Shown here: piece after piece, positions 1 to 8,496 of the stretch
How positions within the stretch are numbered: position 1 is the stretch's first letter
Layout of the letters: each line of letters starts with the position of its first letter
From: JBBQZU01 sp038207425
GTDB taxonomy: Bacteria > Bacteroidota > Bacteroidia > Flavobacteriales_D > Cryomorphaceae
Assembly: GCA_038207425.1 (NCBI GenBank)
Contig: JBBQZU010000014.1
Span: 1 to 64,000, forward strand
Length of the DNA: 64,000 nt
Direction of reading: 5' to 3'
The notes under the pieces: generated by a model
What the model was told of the DNA's origin: nothing
Databases searched by the model: none
Seen by the model: the letters and a program-made list of their open reading frames with translations, nothing else
Program-made: the position numbers and the translations under genes

Positions 1-387
1 TTCGGGTTTCACAGGTGGTAGATCTATCACTTGACGCTTTCCGGTGAAATCGCAAGGCAGCTCAGAGATATCTGATCCGCATTTACCTCATTAGCCGAGT
101 ATATGGTTGATTGTGATATCGGGATTTTCAGTCATTTCCAAAGTACTACCCTTGTGGCCTGTCTGGCCTCCGGGTCGTTTGCCGGATTTCTCACGCAGAC
201 TTTTGGTTTTCAAAGGGCGGTTTTCATCTTTGGAAGGTGGAACGAAACTGTTTCGGCTGTTTTTTGGGTTTTCGTAACGAGCCAATCGCTCTGTTAGCCG
301 CGCATTCTCCGCCATGAGCATTGAAACAATTCGGGTGAGTTCATCCACCCGTGCAAGCAATTCTTTTATTTGTTGGTCTTTGTTCAA
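1..387 (-). pseudogene. IS66-type transposase (TnpC) N-terminal part, interrupted, runs off left edge
   Basis: The frame begins at a TTG (385-387) directly preceded by a TAG. The first part is a leucine-zipper-like coiled coil (repeated leucines around residues 8-35). It is followed by a basic stretch with PPSKDENRP and KRPGGQTGHKG, the typical N-terminal region of IS66-family TnpC. After NHILG the frame meets TAA (91-93) and TGA (88-90) back to back. It then continues open to base 1 as GKCGSDISELPCDFTGKR, matching the zinc-ribbon and hinge that normally follow. The expected Tyr-Cys pair is replaced by the two stops, each one base away from TAC and TGC. No tnpA or tnpB lies upstream and I could not define terminal inverted repeats. 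I infer an inactivated insertion-sequence remnant. Confidence 0.8.
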
Positions 388-708
388 ACTACCATTGTTT
401 AAACAAAGATGCTTCTTCTAATCTTGTTTACAATGGATTACAAGCGGCTTTTACTACCGCGTTGCCAACAGTGGTGAATAAATACAGCGATTTTTGAAAA
501 TCAGAAAAAACTCCGCTCGGAAATTGTTGGTAAAGTCAAAATTGTCTCTGATTTCTGTAATTTTAGTGGCACTGATTAGTTACATGCACACTAAAAATAA
601 AAATATCTTTGAAATAACAACTGAAAATGAATACTAAAAAAGTTCATTTAGATGCCTTCCTACAAATTCAATGAACAGGTGTGTTCTAACGGGTCTATTT
701 TTCAAAAA
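388..708. other. AT-rich intergenic stretch next to the IS66 remnant
   Basis: I see no coding region, hairpin terminator or recognisable IS end here. It separates the start of the transposase remnant from the 3' end of the helicase gene, so one terminus of the insertion element could lie in it. No target duplication can be assigned without the other end. Confidence 0.5.
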
Positions 709-3024
709 TTATTCTTCAATCATTTTCCCGTTCTTGGCTAATTCATGCACCGCCAAGCCAATCCTCAACTTTGAATAGGAGTATTTATTCTCCAAAAGGG
801 TGATGAGTTTATTAAGGTCGGCATCTTTGTTTGAATCTATGGCCTGGAATATTTCTGTCTTTTCGCGTTCATTCAGAAAAGGGGCATGGTCGAGTTTTCC
901 TTCGCCAACAAGCCTTGCAACGTGCCCTTCTATGGTGCTGGCTGCCAGGTTGCGCTCCTTTGCTGCTTCATCGATTGTCATACCTTTTTGAAGCAGCTCA
1001 AGGCTTACCCGGTACGTTTCGCCTTTTTCCTTTTTGGGTTTCTTTTCTGTAGGCGCAGCAGGCTCGCGCAGCACCTTTGGTTCTTTGCGTTTTTTACCGG
1101 TTTTATTTGTAAGGTTTTTCGGATTTTCTTTCATATAGGCATCCACCTTAGTCAACAAATTCGTGCGGAGCTCTTTGAGCTTTTCACCGGCTGAAGCGTC
1201 GCGGCCTACTTCCCGGTCTTCGGCTATACAGGTAGCCACCATGCCGGCTTTGAATATATGCGCCATCCGGCTGTGCACGAGTTGGTCAATTTCATCGAGT
1301 GCTGTAAGGTAGGTTTTTACCTTGGCGAGGGTTCCTACTTCTGCGATATGCTTCAGCAAATGCTCCTGGCAGCGGGTAAGAAAATCGATATAATAACCGG
1401 TACCTTTTTGGATTCGTTCTTTGAGCACATCGTAATTTCCTTCCTGCAGCAAGCGGTCTATCTGCGATTGAAATCTGGATGTATTTTCATTTTCCGAAAG
1501 GAGCATTTCGTTGAGCCTGTGCAACGCCACCCGCATTTCAGGATCTTCAAAGTCCATGGTGCCTCCCATCTTATTTCGCACCTGCTTTATTTGATCCATT
1601 ATTTCAGTGAAGTCAAAAGTTTCGCGTAGGGTTTGCCTTATAAAGGCTCGCTGGGCTTCCTGCAGATTGGACTGAAGCGCTTCGCGCACCGGTCGCTTTG
1701 CTGAGAAGCTTACCACATTGGGGTCGCTTGATATGGCTCCCTGATGAATCGGGGTGCGCAGTATCAGACCCTCAATTGAGCGAAGCCTGGAGAGCGCTAC
1801 ATATACCTGCCCCGGTGCAAAGGCACGGCCTACGTCAATCACTGCCTTGTCGAAAGTGAGGCCTTGGCTTTTGTGCACAGTAATAGCCCATGCAAGCTTC
1901 AGCGGAAACTGGCTGAAAGTGCCTACAATAGCTTCTTCCAGTTCTTTGGTGCCCTCGCTGAGGGTATAGCGTTTGTTCTCCCAGGTGGTGGGTTGCACAG
2001 TGATGGCTTTACCTTCATCGTCGGTTACGAATATGGCATCTTCGCCCATATACTTCACTTTGGCGAGTTTCCCGTTGAAGTAGCGCCCTTCCGCGGTATC
2101 GTTTTTCACAAACATTACCCTGGCACCTTCTTTAAAAATAAGCGTTTCACCAATGGGAAATAGCGTTTCTGGAAATTCACCCTTTACCACTGCTTTAAAC
2201 TTGCGCTCAGGGGTTTTCAATGCTGTGAGATGCACACCATTTATCTGATCGGCCTGGGCATTGTGGGTGGTGAGCGTTATTGCTCCATCACCGGATTTAT
2301 AGTCGGGTCTGTAGTGTTTGTTGAGGGTGTCTATATCTTCACCGGTGCAGCAGTCGTTGCGCAGGTTATTGAGCAGATTTATAAACACGGGGTCGCTCTG
2401 GCGAAAAATCTTGTCGAGTTCTATATGCGAGTAACCATCCTGCTTGAGCGCGTGGGCCTCAAAGAAGAGCGGCGAAGGGTAGTACTTTTTCATCACAGCC
2501 CATTCCTGATCTCTCACTATAGGAGGAAGCTGATGCAAATCGCCGATCATTAGTAGTTGCACTCCGCCAAAACTCCTCGAGCGGTTGCCTTTCACCGCTT
2601 TCAGCCGGTAGTCAACAGCATCGAGCACATCGGCGCGAAGCATGCTTACTTCATCGATGATAAGAAGGTCTATACTGCGGAGCACCTGCTTTCTGATAGT
2701 ATTCAGCGGGTGGCGGCGGGCCATATCTTCGCGGGTATAGAAAGGCCCTGGTGCGGAGTAGTCATAGCGATCAGCGGGCAGGAAAGTTCCCAGAGGCAGC
2801 AGAAATTGCGAGTGTATCGTTACTCCACCTGCATTGAGCGCTGCAATTCCTGTTGGGGCTACGATCAAAAAGTTTTTATGGGTGGCTTTCGCCAAATTGT
2901 GCAGGAACGTGGTTTTGCCAGTACCTGCTTTTCCAGTAAGGAAAACATGGCGACCGGTATTATTTACAAACCTTGCGGCAAGTGAAATATAGTCGGTTGC
3001 GGAGGCTGTTTCGGGTGCTTCCAT
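709..3024 (-). CDS. Pif1-like AAA ATPase / DNA helicase with C-terminal helix-turn-helix
   Basis: A 771-residue protein. The N-terminal ATPase has Walker A GKAGTGKTT at residues 31-39, a following VAPTGIAALNAGG motif and Walker B LLIIDEVSML near residue 115. These are the signatures of the Pif1/RecD-like superfamily 1B helicases, which unwind DNA 5' to 3'. Later helicase motifs are also present, including AWAITVHKSQGLTF and QVYVALSRL near residues 375-410. A charged linker with a Lys/Pro-rich patch (about residues 640-670) leads to a C-terminal helix-turn-helix segment (MTIDEAAKERNLAASTIEGH), resembling the HTH often appended to Bacteroidota Pif1-like helicases. It stands alone, transcribed away from ribH's direction of continuation. 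A role in replication-fork or recombination processing is inferred from the family. Confidence 0.88.
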   Translation of the reverse strand: MEAPETASATDYISLAARFVNNTGRHVFLTGKAGTGKTTFLHNLAKATHKNFLIVAPTGIAALNAGGVTIHSQFLLPLGTFLPADRYDYSAPGPFYTREDMARRHPLNTIRKQVLRSIDLLIIDEVSMLRADVLDAVDYRLKAVKGNRSRSFGGVQLLMIGDLHQLPPIVRDQEWAVMKKYYPSPLFFEAHALKQDGYSHIELDKIFRQSDPVFINLLNNLRNDCCTGEDIDTLNKHYRPDYKSGDGAITLTTHNAQADQINGVHLTALKTPERKFKAVVKGEFPETLFPIGETLIFKEGARVMFVKNDTAEGRYFNGKLAKVKYMGEDAIFVTDDEGKAITVQPTTWENKRYTLSEGTKELEEAIVGTFSQFPLKLAWAITVHKSQGLTFDKAVIDVGRAFAPGQVYVALSRLRSIEGLILRTPIHQGAISSDPNVVSFSAKRPVREALQSNLQEAQRAFIRQTLRETFDFTEIMDQIKQVRNKMGGTMDFEDPEMRVALHRLNEMLLSENENTSRFQSQIDRLLQEGNYDVLKERIQKGTGYYIDFLTRCQEHLLKHIAEVGTLAKVKTYLTALDEIDQLVHSRMAHIFKAGMVATCIAEDREVGRDASAGEKLKELRTNLLTKVDAYMKENPKNLTNKTGKKRKEPKVLREPAAPTEKKPKKEKGETYRVSLELLQKGMTIDEAAKERNLAASTIEGHVARLVGEGKLDHAPFLNEREKTEIFQAIDSNKDADLNKLITLLENKYSYSKLRIGLAVHELAKNGKMIEE

Positions 3025-3487
3025 AGCAATTGGTTGTGCCGATGAAAGTAGCGATTTTTTTGTTTGTGGCGGTATTTTGCCCTGGCAGGGTCTTTAAGCA
3101 GCCCTTTAGGGTTTTGCCCTGGCAGTGGCTTTTTTTTATGGGGGTTTTTAGTTTTTAGACTGCGTGTGTGCTCTCATGAAATAGCTTGACATGTTACCTA
3201 CCCCAAACCCAAAAACGGGCTACAACCATTCAATGATAGCGAAGGAATTTTTGGTTACAGACAATTACGTTTCGAAGTTAAAGGCCCACGATATCCGGCA
3301 GCTCCGCCCTGGCGGGGCTGAATATGATTGAGCGGTGCACGTAAGCGCCGCCAGTGGGTTGAAGTGTCAAGGTACTAAGTGCAAAGTACAAAGAGAATAT
3401 CCGGTTAAGAACAGATTATCAGGTCAATATAGATTTAATGTCATTGTACTTAATACTTAATTCATAGTAGCTTGTAAATCTCAGCAG
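3025..3487. other. Intergenic region with short direct repeats
   Basis: This gap of about 460 bases between the helicase start and the ribH stop holds no convincing gene. It has a near-identical repeated TTTTGCCCTGGCAG, a GC-rich CCGCCCTGGCGGGGC patch near 3305 and otherwise unstructured sequence. The helicase promoter should lie at its left end, but I could not pick a clear TTG/TAnnTTTG pair. Confidence 0.5.
3075..3125. repeat. Two 14-bp direct repeats
   Basis: TTTTGCCCTGGCAG occurs at 3075-3088 and again at 3112-3125, 37 bases apart start to start. Function unknown; it may be a decayed dispersed repeat. Confidence 0.6.
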
Positions 3488-3982
3488 CTAACCGCGAATG
3501 ACATCTTTCAAACGCGCCATTTTCACAGCAGCTACAGCGGCTTCTATGCCTTTATTACCATGCTTACCACCTGAGCGGTCAAGGGCTTGTTGTTCGGTAT
3601 CGTCGGTGAGTACGCAGAAAATTACAGGAACTCCTGTTTTGATGCTTACATCTTTTACACCTTGCGCGACTGCCTGGCATACAAAATCGAAGTGGCGGGT
3701 TTCGCCCTGTATCACTGAGCCAATTGCAATGATAGTGTGGTACTTACCGGTTTCGGCCATCCAAAGCGCTGCGGTGGGTAGCTCATAGCTGCCCGGTACC
3801 TGAAGTACTGTGATATTTTCCGGAAGGGTACCTAGCTCTATGAGCGCTTCTTGCGCTCCTTTGAGCAGGTTATTGGTTATATGACTATTCCATTCTGAAT
3901 AGAGAATTCCTATGCGGTATGGTGCTCCCGAAGGGGTATTTTCGGCGTCGTACTGCGAAAGATTTTTGCCGGCGGTTGCCAT
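3488..3982 (-). CDS. ribH: 6,7-dimethyl-8-ribityllumazine synthase
   Basis: A 164-residue cytosolic enzyme that condenses 5-amino-6-ribitylamino-uracil with 3,4-dihydroxy-2-butanone-4-phosphate in the penultimate step of riboflavin synthesis. The substrate-binding motifs are visible: SEWN near residue 29, PGSYELP near 63-69, GSVIQGETRHFDFV with the catalytic-site histidine near 95, and a C-terminal GGKHGNKG loop. Length is typical of the family. The start lies only 4 bases after the stop of the upstream TPR gene, so both are probably one transcript. This ribH-TPR-recF neighbourhood is common in Bacteroidota and carries no obvious metabolic link. No FMN riboswitch is visible upstream. Confidence 0.96.
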   Translation of the reverse strand: MATAGKNLSQYDAENTPSGAPYRIGILYSEWNSHITNNLLKGAQEALIELGTLPENITVLQVPGSYELPTAALWMAETGKYHTIIAIGSVIQGETRHFDFVCQAVAQGVKDVSIKTGVPVIFCVLTDDTEQQALDRSGGKHGNKGIEAAVAAVKMARLKDVIRG

Positions 3983-3986
3983 TGCA

Positions 3987-4664
3987 TCAGCCCCCTACGC
4001 GGGCTATGTATGATTCTACGTTGTTGGCTTCAGGACTGGTGGGGTACTTGTCCTTGATAAGTTGGTAGTTTTTCAGGGCATTTTTGAAATCGCCCAAATC
4101 TTCATAAATGAGCGCAGCTTTCTTTAGAAACATCGGTGAACTGAGCGAATTGTCAGAGTGGCTTATAGCTTTTTCAAAGTAGCTGAGCGCTTCTTTGTAG
4201 TTGCCAAGCTCTACATAGGCATCGCCAATAGCGCCTTTGGCCATAGCACCCGCAACATTGTCTTCAAGGTCGGCCGCTTTGAGATAAGCGATTGCTCTTT
4301 CGAATTCGCCTTGTTGCAAATTTATAACACCGGCATAGTACGCCGCTAGCGAACCTGCGTTGGTGGTGCTATATTCGCTGGCTATGTATTCAAAACCATA
4401 GTATGATTCATCGCCGTAAAGCGCTTTGTCGAGTGAGTCGATCTCAAACCAATACTCGGCTTTCCAAATAAGGTCCATTCCTTCTTGGCTCTTAGGGTCA
4501 AGGTAGAACCGTGTTACCGCAAAATATCCTACAAATAACACCACGAGGATACCTGCAGCTATAAGGATGGTATTCTTGTGCTCGTCAACGATTTTCTCAG
4601 TTTTGGAATATACCTGCTGAACGTCAACGATTGAGTCTTCTTTTTTATTTGTCTTCTTCGACAT
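3987..4664 (-). CDS. Membrane-anchored tetratricopeptide repeat protein
   Basis: The ATG at 4662-4664 gives a 225-residue protein. I prefer it to a longer frame because a promoter lies just upstream. A charged cytoplasmic N-terminus (about 30 residues) is followed by one hydrophobic membrane segment (about 32-50). The rest is a run of TPR helices, including AYVELGNYKEALSYFEKAI and a final KNALKNYQLIKDKYP. The architecture resembles YfgM/BamD-like scaffold proteins, so a periplasmic protein-protein interaction role is likely but unproven. It is co-transcribed with ribH (4-base gap) and divergent from recF. Confidence 0.82.
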   Translation of the reverse strand: MSKKTNKKEDSIVDVQQVYSKTEKIVDEHKNTILIAAGILVVLFVGYFAVTRFYLDPKSQEGMDLIWKAEYWFEIDSLDKALYGDESYYGFEYIASEYSTTNAGSLAAYYAGVINLQQGEFERAIAYLKAADLEDNVAGAMAKGAIGDAYVELGNYKEALSYFEKAISHSDNSLSSPMFLKKAALIYEDLGDFKNALKNYQLIKDKYPTSPEANNVESYIARVGG

Positions 4665-4690
4665 TGTGGACTGTTTATAAATTCGGAGTG

Positions 4691-4718
4691 CAAAAATAGA
4701 CTTTTTTGCTTTCTGCAA
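4691..4718 (-). promoter_or_regulatory. Bacteroidota-type promoter for the TPR-ribH operon
   Basis: On the minus strand TTG (4716-4718) is followed after 17 bases by TATTTTTG (4691-4698), matching TTG-N17-23-TAnnTTTG. It ends 27 bases before the ATG. A second TATTTTTG on the plus strand (4743-4750) sits just before recF, so the two operons are probably driven divergently from this short region. Confidence 0.6.
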
Positions 4719-4759
4719 CAGGACTTTCCTGTCGGGAAATGGTATTTTTGCACAGATAT

Positions 4760-5896
4760 ATGATTTTAACCGGTATCAACCTTCTAAATTTTAAGAATTA
4801 CACCGAGGCATCGCTGGAGTTTGACGCAGGTGCAAATATCTTTACAGGCCTGAATGGACAAGGGAAAACCAATATTATAGATGCCGTACATTACCTTGCG
4901 AATTGCAGGAGTTACTTCAATCCTATAGACAGCCAAAATATCAGGCATGGCGAAGATTTTTTTGTGATTGAAGGGCAATTTGTCAACGGTGAAGGTTCCG
5001 ACAAGATATATTGTGGTGTAAAACGGGGCAATAAAAAAATCTTTAGACGTAATAAGGAGGAGTATGAAAAGCTTGCAGAGCACGTAGGGCGGTTTCCCGC
5101 AGTGGTTATATCGCCATATGATAAAGACCTTATAAGCGAAGGCAGCGAGGTGCGGCGCAAGTTTATGGACAGCATCATTTCGCAGTACAGCCGCACTTAT
5201 CTCGATAACCTAATAGATTACAACCGAGTGCTCAGGCAGCGCAATATGCTGCTGCGGTACTTTTGGGAAAACCGCACCTTCGATTCCGACAACCTAAGTA
5301 TATGGAGCGAGCAGCTAGTCACCATTGCTGAATACTTATTTGCCGAAAGGCAAAAGTTCGTCGAGCTCTTTACCCCGGTATTTTCAAAACATTATGCAGC
5401 GATAAGCGGCAATGACGAGAACGCTGAGATCAATTACCGCTCTGATCTGGAAACGGGCCGTTTTGCCGAGGTGCTGGAGCTGCATACCGATAAGGACAGG
5501 CGCACAACATACAGCAACGTAGGTGCGCACAAAGACGATTTGAAATTCCGCATAGGCGGTTATCCATTGAAGAAATTCGGCAGTCAAGGGCAGCAGAAAA
5601 CATTTTTGATCGCCCTGAAGCTTGCCCAGTTTGATGTAATAAGAAGCATTACCGGCAAGTTGCCCCTGCTCTTACTCGACGATATTTTTGATAAGATAGA
5701 CGATGAGCGGGTGAAGCACCTGATGAAGCTGGTGAGCGAAGGCAATTTCGGGCAATTGTTTATAACCGATACTCATGCAGAGCGCTTGCCAGCAATTTTT
5801 AAGGGAATAAGCGGCAGCGTGCGCGTATTTGAAGTAAATAAAGGAGAAGTATATGAGTCGAAACCAGAACGAAGAGCCGCTGAACCATCTCATTGA
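4760..5896 (+). CDS. recF: DNA replication and repair protein RecF
   Basis: The ATG at 4760 gives 378 residues beginning MILTGINLLNFKNY, the normal RecF N-terminus; a longer TTG-initiated frame adds residues without family support. RecF is an SMC-like ATPase that helps load RecA at single-strand gaps. Walker A GLNGQGKTN is at about 30-38, the ABC-type signature KFGSQGQQK at about 272-280 and Walker B LLLLDDIFDKID near 302-313. A TATTTTTG box (4743-4750) ends 9 bases before the start. The 3' end overlaps the next gene by 44 bases, which implies translational coupling. Confidence 0.95.
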   Translation: MILTGINLLNFKNYTEASLEFDAGANIFTGLNGQGKTNIIDAVHYLANCRSYFNPIDSQNIRHGEDFFVIEGQFVNGEGSDKIYCGVKRGNKKIFRRNKEEYEKLAEHVGRFPAVVISPYDKDLISEGSEVRRKFMDSIISQYSRTYLDNLIDYNRVLRQRNMLLRYFWENRTFDSDNLSIWSEQLVTIAEYLFAERQKFVELFTPVFSKHYAAISGNDENAEINYRSDLETGRFAEVLELHTDKDRRTTYSNVGAHKDDLKFRIGGYPLKKFGSQGQQKTFLIALKLAQFDVIRSITGKLPLLLLDDIFDKIDDERVKHLMKLVSEGNFGQLFITDTHAERLPAIFKGISGSVRVFEVNKGEVYESKPERRAAEPSH

Positions 5897-6146
5897 GCGT
5901 ATGCTGAAAGCCTACGGTCTCGAAGACGGTTATTACGCGGCGGCGGTCATCACCCATTGGGAGAAGATGATGGGCGCTACAGTCGCGAGGCTCACCCGCG
6001 ATGTAAAGTTGCACAAGGGCAAGCTTACTATCAGCATCGACTCGGCTTCACTAAGGCAGGAGCTGAGCTTTTCAAAAGAAAAAATAGCCGAAAGAATAAA
6101 CCGGGAGATACTACCAGGCCTCGTGAAAGAGGTTGAGTTCAGGTAA
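5853..6146 (+). CDS. DUF721 / DciA-family protein
   Basis: A 97-residue protein made almost entirely of the DUF721 domain: HLIERMLKAYGLEDGYY, then HWEKMMGATVARLTRD, and a basic strand-rich end including LTISIDSASLRQELSF. DciA-type proteins act as replicative helicase (DnaB) loaders or operators in bacteria without DnaC. This one is a minimal domain without the long extensions seen in many proteobacterial members. The start lies inside the recF 3' end in another frame, preceded by AGGAG, one of the better ribosome-binding sites in the window. The pairing with recF fits a replication role. Confidence 0.85.
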   Translation: MSRNQNEEPLNHLIERMLKAYGLEDGYYAAAVITHWEKMMGATVARLTRDVKLHKGKLTISIDSASLRQELSFSKEKIAERINREILPGLVKEVEFR

Positions 6147-6206
6147 TATCATTCCCGGCTATGCTGTCGTGAAGCAGCATTCGTACTGCCAAAAGTCCTT
6201 TCAGTT

Positions 6207-8273
6207 TTATCTTGCCAGCAGAAGCTTTTCCTGCAGCACCAATTCCGAGGTGGTTAGTTTATAGATATAAACCCCATTGGGAAGTGCGGAGCCGTCAAAT
6301 TCCAATCTGCGCGTTGATTGGCCTGTGGTCATGCCAGCAAAAAGCTTAGTCGCAAGACGGCCGTTCATATCAAATACTTCGAGGGTTGCATAGGTATCAA
6401 TTTCAGATGCAAAAGTAACCCAAGAGACCCCATTGCTTGGATTTGGAGCAATGTTAAGTTGCAGTCCGCAAGGCACTTTGCTCACTGACACAAGGGCCGA
6501 TGCATCAACGCAAGGTGGAATGGAGGGGGGGATTATAGCGCCAATATTCACTCCGTTGGCATAGGCTATATGCACGATTTTATATTGCCCTACCGGAAGC
6601 GGATCAAAGTTGAAGTTTCCGTTCACGTTTTGCGATAGTACTTCGGTGGTTTCATTGTTGAGCAACACAAAACGGGAATTCGGGCCCTGAAATCCGGTGA
6701 TGGTGAAGCTGAGCGAACCGCTGCACGGGGTGGTATTGCCATTTGCCGCAAGGATGCCACCGTTGAGAAGTTGTGTGCTCACTGCAATTTGGTTCGAAAG
6801 GTCGTAGCAGCCGTTGAGTTGGTTTATATTGGTTACACCTGCGAGCTGAGAGAGTTGGTTCACTGAAATATGTCCCGCAAAGTAGCTGCCTTGGTCGAAG
6901 TTTTCCATATTGAAAACCCCGGTACTATTTTGGGCTACTACGAAGAGGTCACTCTGGCGAACCAAACCGAACCTTCCTACACCTAAATTGCCAATTACCG
7001 AGAGTTGAATTATATCTGCATTTCCATCACCAAGGCAAAGGTTGGTGAGTGGTGATGTGGTACTTACGAAGCCACCATTGACTGTACAGTCTATTGGAGC
7101 TTGTGTGAGGCGGGCGGTGGTGCCTCCACCTACATACACGCTGTTATCACTACCGAAAGCTATGGCTTGCGCCGTTCCGGTAGGCATTGTAGCTGTCCAT
7201 GCTGAAGTGCCATCGCTGTTTACTTTGCATACGGCCATCTGAAAGAGTGTGGATGCTGGCAAATAGGCAGCATTGTTGTTGTCGAGGCGCATGGAGCCAT
7301 GAAGCAGTAAATTTTCAGGTCCATCAGCATCAGGATTTGACCAGAGCAAATTTCCATTTTCATTGTATTTCATAAATCCAGCTCCTCCTGAGCCAACTGC
7401 CGGAAAACCACTGATTACGGGGCTTTGGTCCGTTCCCACTTCTACGTGAAATGCAGACATACCTTGATTTTGCTGCCAGATGACACTGCCCGCTTGAGAC
7501 AATTTTTTGATGGTGCTTCCAGGGTTATTGCCATGAATAATATAGCTGTTGCCGAAGGCATCGCCTGCAACATCGCCTACCGTGAGACTGGCAACACCGG
7601 GCAATGACCAAATCGAGTTTCCATCCATATCGATTTTCGCATAGCCGTTAATACTTCCGAAAATGGCGCGCGCAGTTATGACCAAACAATTATCGGGGGT
7701 CAACTTGAAGTTGATGGGTGCGCCTATTCCCGCAGTATCGAAGTAAGCCCAAATAGCATCGCCCAGCGGGCTAAATTTTTTAACTTTTGTTACTATACCT
7801 GTTCCACTATTGCCAAGGCCAAGTACATAGATATTGTTTTGTGCATCCACCAGACATTTTCTTGTAGATGAGCCATCAAAGTTGCTTTCGTACACCACCC
7901 GCCAAAGCAGGTTGCCGTCGCCATCGAACTTCATAAGCAAACTGGCGGCGTATACAGGATTAGAGAACCCCGACCGGATGGTACCTGATACGATTGCGTT
8001 CCCTTCACTGTCTGTAGCAACCCAAGTGGCTACTTCATGCCGGGTATTGTCAGTATTATTATAACCTGTTTCCCACAATATTTCGCCTTGGTTATTGCGC
8101 TTGGTGAGTGTGATGTCGCCTGCCGGATTCTAGTCCCAGTTGGCTGTGTATACATTGTCAGCAGCGTCAGTAGCTGCGCCCACACTTCCGGGGAAGTTGG
8201 ACCAGCTTACAGTAACCTGTGCCGAAAGGTTTGGAACGATGCATAGAAATGCAAAGAACTTCAGAATTTTCAT
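6207..8273 (-). pseudogene. T9SS-secreted beta-propeller-like protein gene interrupted by TAG at codon 48
   Basis: The ATG at 8271-8273 starts a signal peptide (MKILKFFAFLCIVPNLSAQ). The frame then reads TANWD, a TAG at 8130-8132, and NPAGDITLTKRNNQGEILW, continuing open for 640 codons. The text around the stop reads like the repeat WDYNPAGDI, so TAG probably replaces a Tyr codon. The body has repeated GN-W/F-Y and IV-type blades as in bacterial SBBP/propeller proteins. The last 85 residues hold a T9SS type A sorting domain (NIAPNPSNGVSWVTF and a GVYIYKLTTSE end). If intact it would be exported and attached or released at the cell surface. It could be a true pseudogene, a phase-variable allele or a sequencing error. 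Confidence 0.8.
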
Positions 8274-8388
8274 GGTTTATCATTGTTAGATATCGTAAAA
8301 ATAAGCAGTTGCTAATCAGGGCGCTATGATAATTGTCAGTTTTGTAGAATATTTTTCTTGCGAATTATTTTGGCTTGATGGTAAAGCC

Positions 8389-8422
8389 AAAAAAATAAAG
8401 GGGCGAGCCGCAGGCCCGCCCC
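8389..8422 (-). terminator. Rho-independent terminator of the 8.5-10.7 kb gene
   Basis: A GC-rich hairpin (8400-8422; six G-C/C-G pairs, one mismatch, three more pairs, three-base loop) is followed on the minus strand by CTTTATTTTTTT. It lies about 75 bases past the stop of the gene to its right. Confidence 0.75.
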
Positions 8423-8496
8423 CTAAGATCATCATCATTTCTCTTTTTAACTGGAAAGTAATTCCGAAAGAAAAGCTATTCGCTAAATGAAGAAAT

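Noticed and set aside
3480..3990. FMN riboswitch in front of ribH
   Set aside because: ribH follows the TPR gene by 4 bases and no conserved FMN-element sequence is visible upstream of either gene.
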